NCBI GenBank assembly: GCA_002317225.1
Contig: DCIW01000102.1
Coordinates: 1 to 5,861 of the forward strand
Reading direction: 5' to 3'
Length of the DNA: 5,861 nucleotides
Source of the DNA: Prevotellaceae bacterium UBA1716
Lineage (GTDB): Bacteria; Bacteroidota; Bacteroidia; Bacteroidales; Bacteroidaceae
Below, one piece after another: positions 1 to 5,808 of the stretch. The position numbers were made by a program, and so were the translations under genes. The stretch's first letter is position 1. Each line of letters begins with the position of its first letter. Below the pieces are notes generated by a model. That model did no database searches, was not told the DNA's origin, and saw nothing but the letters and a program-made list of their open reading frames with translations.

Positions 1-22
1 GGTTCGAGTCCGGGTATCCCAA
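1..22 (+). tRNA. 3' end of a tRNA (partial; possibly tRNA-Gln)
   Basis: The first 22 bases read as the end of a tRNA cut by the window edge. G1-G2 are the last two bases of the 5' T-stem strand, TTCGAGT (3-9) is a standard T-loop, CCGGG (10-14) is the 3' T-stem strand, TATCCCA (15-21) is the 3' acceptor strand and A22 is the discriminator. The missing 5' acceptor strand should read TGGGATA, giving a U1-A72 pair. That pair is typical of glutamine tRNAs, but the anticodon lies outside the window, so the identity is a guess. CCA is not encoded (CAC follows), so it would be added after transcription. Confidence 0.85.
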
Positions 23-63
23 CACAAAAAGAGGTTAGCGTTTCTGCTAACCTTTTTTTGTGT
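22..63. terminator. Bidirectional intrinsic terminator shared by the tRNA and the pfkA-like gene
   Basis: This is an 18-bp inverted repeat. The core stem is AGGTTAGC (32-39) pairing with GCTAACCT (46-53) around a 6-nt loop (40-45). It is extended outward by an A-run (26-30) pairing with a T-run (55-59) and by ACAC (22-25) pairing with GTGT (60-63). The only non-Watson-Crick position is G31-T54. On the plus strand the stem is followed by seven T (53-59), terminating the tRNA transcript. On the minus strand it lies 19 nt past the pfkA-like stop and is followed by CTTTTTG. It therefore suits convergent transcription. The repeat begins at the tRNA discriminator base. Confidence 0.88.
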
Positions 64-82
64 CTCTATATGTTTGTTGTCG

Positions 83-1063
83 TTAAATCGAAATGTTGTG
101 GAGAATGTCGAGCAAGTTGTGGTCGATAGCTCGGTTGTCACGAATAGCACGTGAGAATGGAACATAGACAATCTCATCGTTGTCAATACCAATCATGACA
201 TTACGCAATCCCTTGAGAAGTGCCTGAATACTTGCCGAACCCATACGACTTGCGATGATTCGGTCGTGTGCTGATGGTTGTCCACCACGCTGCAAGTGAC
301 CAAGTATTGAGATGCGGACATCGAGTTCTGGGTATTGTGCCTTGACCAGATCAGCATAATGCACCGCACCGCCTACTTTTTCGTTAGCGGCAACAAGCAC
401 GATACTTGATGACTTGGTCTTGCGGAAACCATTCTGTATGAAGTGATGGAGCTGCTCATCCTCAATCTCGATTGTTGGCACGATTGCTTCCTCACAACCG
501 CTGGCAATACCAGAGTTGAGGGCAAGGAAACCAGCACCATCGCCCATTACCTCAACGAAGAAGAGGCGCTCATGACTTGTTGCAGTGTCACGAATCTTGT
601 CTACCACCTGCATGATGGTATTTAGTGCAGTATCGTAACCGATGGTAGTATCTGTACCACAGAGGTTATTGTCGATAGTAGCAGGGATGGCAATACAAGG
701 AATGTCATATTCCTGTGCGAAGATACGTGCGCCATGGATTGAACCGTCACCACCGATGACGATAAGCGCGTCGATCTCTTCCTTCACAATATTCTCGTAT
801 GCCTTCTTGCGACCGTCAGGAGAGAGAAAATCCTTCGATGGTGATGACTTGAGGATAGTACCGCCCTGCTGAATGATATTACTTACGCTGTGAGAACCAA
901 ATTCCACGATGTCGCCATCGATAAGACCTTTGTAGCCACGGTAGATGGCCTTTACCTTGAGGTTATTGTAGATGGCTGAACGGGTCACAGCACGGATGGC
1001 ACTGTTCATGCCTGGTGCATCGTTGCCCGATGTGATAATACCGATTGTCTTAATTTCTGCCAT
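83..1063 (-). CDS. pfkA: 6-phosphofructokinase family protein (PfkA-like) with altered active site
   Basis: The product is 326 aa, close to the usual length of bacterial ATP-PFK, which phosphorylates fructose-6-phosphate in glycolysis. Family hallmarks are a nucleotide-site loop TSGNDAPGMN (11-20), GGDGS (104-108), TIDN (129-132) with general base D131, R166, and LGHLQRGG (254-261) with R250, H256 and R259. G107 at the E. coli 104 position points to ATP rather than PPi. Effector-site arginines R24 and R28 are kept. Several core residues differ from E. coli PfkA: N14 for G11, P75 for R72, N133 for D129, D175 for R171 and A226 for E222. Membership of the family is certain, but classical PFK activity is doubtful. 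The ATG at 1063 starts the conserved N-terminal strand 19 nt after the ispH stop in an A/T-rich leader with no Shine-Dalgarno. A longer in-frame reading to 1159 only adds unrelated residues inside ispH. It is the last gene of the cluster. Confidence 0.93.
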   Translation of the reverse strand: MAEIKTIGIITSGNDAPGMNSAIRAVTRSAIYNNLKVKAIYRGYKGLIDGDIVEFGSHSVSNIIQQGGTILKSSPSKDFLSPDGRKKAYENIVKEEIDALIVIGGDGSIHGARIFAQEYDIPCIAIPATIDNNLCGTDTTIGYDTALNTIMQVVDKIRDTATSHERLFFVEVMGDGAGFLALNSGIASGCEEAIVPTIEIEDEQLHHFIQNGFRKTKSSSIVLVAANEKVGGAVHYADLVKAQYPELDVRISILGHLQRGGQPSAHDRIIASRMGSASIQALLKGLRNVMIGIDNDEIVYVPFSRAIRDNRAIDHNLLDILHNISI

Positions 1064-1082
1064 AGTAAAAATGTTTTTTAAT

Positions 1083-1931
1083 TTATAATGTGTTTGTGAT
1101 GAATTGCTTGCATTGTTCCATAAGCCACTTCGGAGTGGATGTGGCTCCACAAATGCCAATACTTTCTGTATCTTTGAACCATTCGAAGTTGATGTCCGAT
1201 GGTTTGTCTATCATATAAGAACGAGGATTGACCTTGCTGCATTCGGCAAAGAGAACCTTACCGTTACTTGACTTCTTTCCACATACAAAGAGGACCACAT
1301 CGTGACGCTGAGCGAACTCACGGATATTACCGATACGGTTTGCCACTTGACGGCAGATGGTGTCGGAATAAGTGAACTGAGCACCTTCCTCTATGTTCTG
1401 CTCTATGTATGACACAATCTCACGGAATCCAACCAATGACTTGGTAGTTTGGGAGAAGAGTTTTATGTCTTTTGAGAAGTCAAGAAGTTTGGCGTCATCA
1501 AGGTTTTCGATTACGATGGCTGTGCCTTCAGTCTGACCTACAAGTCCAATAACTTCTGCATGACCGTTCTTACCGTAGATAACGATTTGTCCGCCTTGTT
1601 CGTAGGCCGCCTTGATTCGTTTCTGCAGATTGAGCACAACGGGACAGGTGGCATCTATAATTTGGATGTTCTGTTCCTTTGCCATCTCGTATGTGGAAGG
1701 GGGTTCGCCATGCGCACGAAGGAGTAGCTTTGTGTCCGACAACTTATTCAAATCCTCGTGCTCAACCGTTATGAGACCAAGGTTTTTGAGTCGTTCACAT
1801 TCGCGTCCGTTATGCACAATGTCACCAAGGCAATAGAGGGATTCGCTGTGTGCCAATTCCTCTTCTGCCTTGCTGATTGCAGTTGTTACGCCAAAGCAGA
1901 AACCCGATCCTGTGTCAATTTCAATAACCAT
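1083..1931 (-). CDS. ispH: 4-hydroxy-3-methylbut-2-enyl diphosphate reductase (HMBPP reductase)
   Basis: IspH is the cytosolic Fe-S enzyme of the last MEP-pathway step, reducing HMBPP to isopentenyl and dimethylallyl diphosphate. All signature positions of the family are visible in the 282-aa product. The cluster cysteines are C12 (in GSGFCFGV), C96 (in DATCP) and C193 (in TICRQVANR). Substrate ligands are H40 (IVHNG), H74 (RAHGE), H124 and E126 (GHAEV), T162/T163 (SQTT), S221-N223 (SSN) and S265 (GATSTP). It is shorter than E. coli IspH (316 aa), mainly outside these motifs, and looks complete. The ATG at 1931 places C12 at the same position as in E. coli. The start lies inside the 3' end of cmk, so translation is probably coupled. 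An AAAGGA at 1949-1944 sits 12 nt before the ATG. Confidence 0.97.
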   Translation of the reverse strand: MVIEIDTGSGFCFGVTTAISKAEEELAHSESLYCLGDIVHNGRECERLKNLGLITVEHEDLNKLSDTKLLLRAHGEPPSTYEMAKEQNIQIIDATCPVVLNLQKRIKAAYEQGGQIVIYGKNGHAEVIGLVGQTEGTAIVIENLDDAKLLDFSKDIKLFSQTTKSLVGFREIVSYIEQNIEEGAQFTYSDTICRQVANRIGNIREFAQRHDVVLFVCGKKSSNGKVLFAECSKVNPRSYMIDKPSDINFEWFKDTESIGICGATSTPKWLMEQCKQFITNTL

Positions 1932-2587
1932 GCGTTCTGTTCGTCCTTTGTGAGATTTGAATTGTCAAGAACTACTGCATCCTCAGCCTGACGGAGTGGG
2001 GCTACCTCACGGTGAGAGTCGATATAGTCGCGTTCCTCTACGTTCTTGAGGATTTCGTCAAAGTTTACGACATCGCCCTTTGCTGTGAGTTCGTCGTAAC
2101 GACGCTGAGCACGAACCTTAGCACTTGCAGTTACGAACACCTTGAGTTCTGCCTGTGGGAATACCGCAGTACCAATGTCACGACCATCCATCACGATGCC
2201 TTTCTCTTCGCCCATCGCCTTCTGCTGTTCAGTGAGGAAACTACGAACGAATGGGATTGCTGCGATAGGAGAGACGTGATTGCTTACTTCCATCTGACGG
2301 ATTTCAGTCTCAACGAGTTCGTCATTAAGATATGTATCTGGACGCTGAGTCTCTGCATTGAACTTGAATCCAACCTTCACCTTACCCTCATTGATATCGT
2401 TCTGGAGTGCTTCGGTGTTGATTTCCTCACCATTGAAGTATCCGTTACGAAGTGCATAGAGAGTAACGGCACGGTACATGGCACCAGTGTCTACATATAC
2501 ATAACCAATCTGAGCCGCAAGCCACTTTGCCATTGTGCTCTTGCCACATGATGAGTGGCCGTCTATTGCTATAATAATTTTTTTCAT
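1886..2587 (-). CDS. cmk: (d)CMP kinase (cytidylate kinase)
   Basis: Cmk transfers phosphate from ATP to CMP or dCMP in the cytosol, supplying CDP and dCDP for RNA, DNA and phospholipid synthesis. The 233-aa product has a P-loop GHSSCGKST (10-18), the NMP-binding DTGAMYR (33-39), MDGRDIGT (133-140), a LID-region arginine cluster around RAQRRYDEL (159-167) and the C-terminal DSHREVAPL (190-198) that corresponds to RNRAVAPL in E. coli. The insert between about 50 and 110 is the CMP-binding domain of the long bacterial Cmk type. The ATG at 2587 begins MKKIIIAIDG, the first strand before the P-loop. A longer in-frame reading to 2653 would only add unrelated residues encoded inside porQ. The gene starts 5 nt after the porQ stop, and its last 46 nt overlap ispH. 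Confidence 0.96.
   Translation of the reverse strand: MKKIIIAIDGHSSCGKSTMAKWLAAQIGYVYVDTGAMYRAVTLYALRNGYFNGEEINTEALQNDINEGKVKVGFKFNAETQRPDTYLNDELVETEIRQMEVSNHVSPIAAIPFVRSFLTEQQKAMGEEKGIVMDGRDIGTAVFPQAELKVFVTASAKVRAQRRYDELTAKGDVVNFDEILKNVEERDYIDSHREVAPLRQAEDAVVLDNSNLTKDEQNAWLLKLTQDRVSALA
1944..1949 (-). promoter_or_regulatory. Possible Shine-Dalgarno sequence of ispH
   Basis: On the minus strand AAAGGA lies inside the cmk coding sequence, 12 nt before the ispH ATG. It is the only purine-rich Shine-Dalgarno-like match before any gene start in the window. Its spacing is longer than ideal, and Bacteroidota often do not depend on this signal. The call rests on sequence match alone. Confidence 0.3.
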
Positions 2588-2592
2588 AATTT

Positions 2593-3552
2593 CTAAAACG
2601 CAAAACTTGCATTGACTATCAAAGAACTGCTCGACATGTGGTATCTGCCCCATGCGAGTCCGATATTAAACTTCTTCACGTTGAGTCCTGCACCAACATT
2701 TAGTCCTGCCCAATGTGCTGAACCGTCAGCTGTCTTCATCTCCTTTGCCTGGCGGAAATTATAACCTGCACCTACCCAAACAATCTTTCCCAACAATACG
2801 TCTGCACCAAAGATACAGTGCTGGATAAAATTGATTCCCTTCCAATGCGTGAGATCGTCGAGTGTGAAGTTAAGGCGGACAGGAGCGTGTCCGAGTTGCT
2901 TTGAGATACCCATAGCAAAATCGAACGGTAGTGCTTCTTTAGTTTCGTATAACGGATCAATTTGACCGCCGAAGTTACGCCCAGCGAGTGAGAGCGAGAG
3001 CCCTTGCTCCTCATTATAATAATTAAGACCTAAGTCAACACCCATAGCAAATGCATTGAACTCACCATATTTCGAATAGAGCATCTTGGCTGTGACGGCA
3101 CCGCTCCAGTATTCGGTAAGGAGATAGGAATAGGTGCCTTGGATACTAAGGTCGGAAGGCGTAAACTTGCCAAGCGTATTTCCCGTTGCATCTGTTTCGT
3201 CAATGCTGCCGTAAGTGAGATATTGTGCTGCAACAGCCCATGTGGTACGTTCTCCCGCCTGACGTGCAAAGGCAGCAGAGAGTTTCTTGGTCGATGCAAT
3301 ATAGGTTGTGAAGTCGAGGTTCACCGTGTTGTGCTTCACGTTCGACAGCAATGCCGGATTGGTAAACATCATGGTGATGTCGTCGTCTGGCAGACTCACG
3401 TTCTGACCACCCACAGCGGCAGAGTGTGCAGATACGGGTATGTTGAGGAACTCGTATGCGTTTGTTCCGCTTTGGGCGTATGCAACTGATGCACTACCCA
3501 ATAGGGCAATGCACAGGGATGCAAGCTTTATTATGGAGAATCTATTTCTCAA
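2593..3552 (-). CDS. porQ: Type IX secretion system outer-membrane protein PorQ
   Basis: The 319-aa product matches the PorQ family, an outer-membrane beta-barrel of the Bacteroidota type IX secretion system. PorQ works with PorZ in attaching secreted cargo to the cell surface. A signal peptide is clear: basic MRNR, a hydrophobic stretch (about 8-20) and a likely cut at AYA/Q (26/27). The mature N-terminus carries the family segment YEFLNIPVSAHSAAVGG (33-49) followed by DDD..MMFTNPALL (56-69). The rest is alternating beta-strand sequence, and the chain ends in an aromatic residue (NASFAF), as barrels that use the BAM insertion signal do. The start codon is TTG (3552-3550), overlapping the meaB TGA as TTGA. 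No ATG, GTG or other TTG lies between it and the upstream in-frame stop near 3598, and the next Met is residue 61, past the signal peptide. Translation is probably coupled to meaB. Confidence 0.92.
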   Translation of the reverse strand: MRNRFSIIKLASLCIALLGSASVAYAQSGTNAYEFLNIPVSAHSAAVGGQNVSLPDDDITMMFTNPALLSNVKHNTVNLDFTTYIASTKKLSAAFARQAGERTTWAVAAQYLTYGSIDETDATGNTLGKFTPSDLSIQGTYSYLLTEYWSGAVTAKMLYSKYGEFNAFAMGVDLGLNYYNEEQGLSLSLAGRNFGGQIDPLYETKEALPFDFAMGISKQLGHAPVRLNFTLDDLTHWKGINFIQHCIFGADVLLGKIVWVGAGYNFRQAKEMKTADGSAHWAGLNVGAGLNVKKFNIGLAWGRYHMSSSSLIVNASFAF

Positions 3553-4661
3553 AATTCTGGTTTGATTAGAGTTGAGTAATATGCGTCGAGAAGTTTCTTA
3601 GCAGCAATGAACGAAGTTACCTTTCCATCAAGAACTTCCTTTTCTGTGTTACCAATCATCTGTCTTACAGACTGGTTGAAGTAGAACCCGTTCTTAAGAT
3701 GTTCGTTGATGCTTTCGTACATCCAATACTTTGCTTGTTCGTTACGACGATGGTCGAAGTATCCGCTCTTCTTCACCTCTGCGATATAGTCGAATACCAT
3801 CTTGAGGACTTCGTCGATACGAATTTCGTAGAAGCCTGAATAAGTCATCACCTTAGGCAATACGCCACTTTCAGGCATTGGGAAAAGGTGGAGTGCATTG
3901 CGGAAATGCGATGCTGCGAGTTCTGCCTTGTCAGCATTTTCACCATCTGCCTTATTGATTACGATGCCGTCTGCAATCTCCATGATACCACGCTTGATGC
4001 CCTGAAGTTCGTCACCAGTACCTGCAAGTTGGATAAGGAGGAAGTAGTCGACCATCGAATGGCAAGCTGTCTCGCTCTGACCAACACCCACTGTCTCTAC
4101 AAATATATTATTGTATCCCGCTGCCTCACAAAGAATGATGCTTTCACGAGTCTTACGAGCAACACCACCAAGACTTCCTGCTGTCGGACTGGGACGAATG
4201 AATGACTTGGGATGCACAGAGAGTTTCTCCATACGAGTCTTATCGCCAAGTATGGAACCCTTTGTCTTTTCACTCGAAGGGTCGATTGCCAAAACAGCAA
4301 GTTTGCCGCCATAGTTTTCGAGAAGATGAATGCCGAATGCATCAATGCTCGTACTCTTACCTGCTCCTGGCACACCTGATATGCCGATGCGGACAGAGTT
4401 GCCTGAGTATGGGAGACACTTCTCGATTACCTCCTGAGCGAGTGCTTGATGGTCGGGATGGACACTCTCGATAAGCGTAACTGCTTGTGAGAGTTTGCTT
4501 ACATCACCCTTGATGATTCCATCAACATATTCTGCTGCAGTAAAAAGTTTCTGACGCTTCTTACGCATGCTCTTAAGGTAAGGGTTTACTATGGATGGCT
4601 GTTCTACGCCCGCATTAACCTGAAGGCCTGCGTATTCAGCACTATTTTCTGGATGTTCCAT
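3549..4661 (-). CDS. meaB: Methylmalonyl-CoA mutase-associated GTPase MeaB (ArgK family)
   Basis: MeaB is a cytosolic G3E-family GTPase that gates adenosylcobalamin loading and protects methylmalonyl-CoA mutase. In Bacteroidales that mutase serves the succinate-propionate route. The 370-aa product shows Walker A GVPGAGKST (96-104), IDPSS (126-130), the switch region SILGDKTRM (136-144), the RPSPTAGSLGG segment (156-166), ETVGVGQSE (189-197), the family's nucleotide-responsive switch, and the base-recognition NKAD (236-239). The C-terminal helical part (about 285-365) fits the MeaB dimerisation arm. It is longer than E. coli ArgK (about 331 aa) because of roughly 40 polar, basic N-terminal residues. 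No mutase subunit is present in the window, so the partner must be encoded elsewhere. The ATG at 4661 directly follows a heptamer repeat array with no Shine-Dalgarno. The end overlaps porQ by 4 nt. Confidence 0.95.
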   Translation of the reverse strand: MEHPENSAEYAGLQVNAGVEQPSIVNPYLKSMRKKRQKLFTAAEYVDGIIKGDVSKLSQAVTLIESVHPDHQALAQEVIEKCLPYSGNSVRIGISGVPGAGKSTSIDAFGIHLLENYGGKLAVLAIDPSSEKTKGSILGDKTRMEKLSVHPKSFIRPSPTAGSLGGVARKTRESIILCEAAGYNNIFVETVGVGQSETACHSMVDYFLLIQLAGTGDELQGIKRGIMEIADGIVINKADGENADKAELAASHFRNALHLFPMPESGVLPKVMTYSGFYEIRIDEVLKMVFDYIAEVKKSGYFDHRRNEQAKYWMYESINEHLKNGFYFNQSVRQMIGNTEKEVLDGKVTSFIAAKKLLDAYYSTLIKPEF

Positions 4662-4696
4662 TTAGTTGGGAGTTTGGAGTTAGGAGTTAGGAGTTG
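4662..4696 (-). repeat. Heptamer tandem repeat forming the meaB leader
   Basis: On the plus strand four contiguous 7-mers read GGAGTTT, GGAGTTA, GGAGTTA and GGAGTTG (4669-4696). A degenerate fifth unit, TTAGTTG (4662-4668), touches the start codon. On the mRNA strand the leader therefore repeats the NAACTCC unit and contains no Shine-Dalgarno. It fills 35 of the 51 nt between the DUF1573 gene and meaB. The remaining 16 nt (4697-4712) show nothing recognisable. Confidence 0.85.
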
Positions 4697-4712
4697 TGTG
4701 GGGAAGTATTCC

Positions 4713-5780
4713 TTATTGTTCAAACTTGACTGTCACGATTTCCATTGGATGCTTGTAGTCATTTGTGAAGATCAGGATACGAGGCTGTGCCTTTGACATC
4801 TCGAGATACTTTGCCTGAAGGGTAACCTTCATCTTTACACTCTGTCCTGGTTGGATTTCTGATTGTTGAAGACTGACAGTAATGGCAGGGTTGAATGCCT
4901 GAATACGGTCTATCTTTAATGGTACAGCACCTTTGTTGGTAATCTTGATTGTTCCCGACACTTGTTTCTTATTGCCAATCTTACCGAGATTCAGTTCTGT
5001 TGTCGATATGTCGAACACGGCACGAGGCGAGTTTTGCTTGCTCCAATTATCTTCAGGAAGAAGGATTCCCGAAACATTGATTTCGTTGTCACTGCCTACC
5101 TTGTCACCTGCAAAACGAGCAAGATAGATGTTAGTCTGGTTGAGACCTAAGTCGTTGAGTTTCTCGCCATGAAGTGTGAGAGTAATCTTTCCTTTACGAC
5201 CACGAGCAAGCATTTCTGGTTCGGCCTGTGCTGTGATGTAAGGAGGCAGGTGCATCAACGTTGGAGTGTATACCTCCTGACTACCGTTGTATATTTCGAT
5301 AGTGGCACTTGTACTATCTCTCTTTGTCACTTCCTTGAACTCAACGCTATTTGTAGAAAGGTATATGTCATCAACACAGAATGGGTAGTTGTCGGCAAAA
5401 GTTTGTAACTTACCTACACCGATAACGCCTTTCACACGGATGTATTCGGGTTCGTCGCTCAGGTTGGTAAATACTTCGATAATTCGGTCGTAATGTCCGA
5501 GTTGCTTTGCATCGTAAGTGATTTTTATCTCACCCGATTGTCCTTTCTCGAATGTGCCATCAGTCCACTTGGTCGAAAGACAACCGCAACCTGCATCAAC
5601 ACTTTTGATCGTGAGCGGGTTCTTACCTTTGTTTGTGAACTTGAATGTTGCCGTTACTGGCTGCTTCCATATAGTGCTGCCGGTATTGATGACGCTTTTG
5701 TCAAAAGTTATCTTTTGGGCAGACATGGTGATGCAGCAGAGTACAGCAATGCTTGTTAATATTGATTTCTTTATTTTCAT
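4713..5780 (-). CDS. Exported DUF1573 domain-containing protein
   Basis: The product is a 355-aa secreted or periplasmic protein of unknown function. It has a signal peptide MKIKKS plus a hydrophobic core (7-20), with a likely cut at MSA/Q (21/22). There is no convincing lipobox (AVLC lacks a small residue before Cys). Residues about 25-120 form a DUF1573 Ig-like domain with the typical FTNKGKNPLTI (48-58), GCGC (64-67) and YDAKQLGHYDRIIEVFTN (89-106). A middle beta-rich segment (about 135-240) is followed by a second similar domain (255-355) with ITNKGAVPLKI (280-290), QPGQSVKM (310-317) and ILIFTND (335-341). The second copy lacks the CGC motif. DUF1573 domains resemble ASH/HYDIN-type Ig folds, and their role in Bacteroidota is not established. 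It is the first gene of the cluster in this window. The ATG at 5780 directly precedes the signal peptide. Confidence 0.88.
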   Translation of the reverse strand: MKIKKSILTSIAVLCCITMSAQKITFDKSVINTGSTIWKQPVTATFKFTNKGKNPLTIKSVDAGCGCLSTKWTDGTFEKGQSGEIKITYDAKQLGHYDRIIEVFTNLSDEPEYIRVKGVIGVGKLQTFADNYPFCVDDIYLSTNSVEFKEVTKRDSTSATIEIYNGSQEVYTPTLMHLPPYITAQAEPEMLARGRKGKITLTLHGEKLNDLGLNQTNIYLARFAGDKVGSDNEINVSGILLPEDNWSKQNSPRAVFDISTTELNLGKIGNKKQVSGTIKITNKGAVPLKIDRIQAFNPAITVSLQQSEIQPGQSVKMKVTLQAKYLEMSKAQPRILIFTNDYKHPMEIVTVKFEQ

Positions 5781-5802
5781 TATTCTTGAGTCTCTTTTTG
5801 TA

Positions 5803-5808
5803 ATTATA
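5803..5808 (-). promoter_or_regulatory. Candidate -10 element upstream of the DUF1573 gene
   Basis: The minus strand reads TATAAT here, 22 nt before the start codon, inside an AT-rich 81-nt upstream segment (5781-5861). It would give a short leader of roughly 15 nt. No good -35 box sits at the usual distance, and the Bacteroides -7 consensus TAnnTTTG is not matched on this strand. In such AT-rich DNA the hexamer could occur by chance. It is offered only as the best site for the operon promoter within the window. Confidence 0.25.

Noticed and set aside
1064..1092. Internal promoter before the pfkA-like gene (TTATAA in an AT-rich stretch)
   Set aside because: AT-rich gene leaders are normal in this group, and no paired upstream element is convincing.
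1064..1159. N-terminal extension of the pfkA-like protein
   Set aside because: The extra 32 residues are encoded inside the ispH 3' end and resemble nothing in PFKs. The conserved N-terminus starts at 1063.
2012..2551. Plus-strand open frame of 179 codons opposite cmk
   Set aside because: It lies wholly antisense to a well-conserved kinase gene. Its translation shows no recognisable domain, so it is a shadow of cmk codon usage.
2588..2653. N-terminal extension of Cmk
   Set aside because: The extra 22 residues come from the porQ 3' end. The first strand before the P-loop begins at the ATG at 2587.
3030..3299. Minus-strand open frame of 89 codons inside porQ
   Set aside because: It is an alternative frame within an intact porQ, with arginine- and leucine-rich sequence of no recognisable family.
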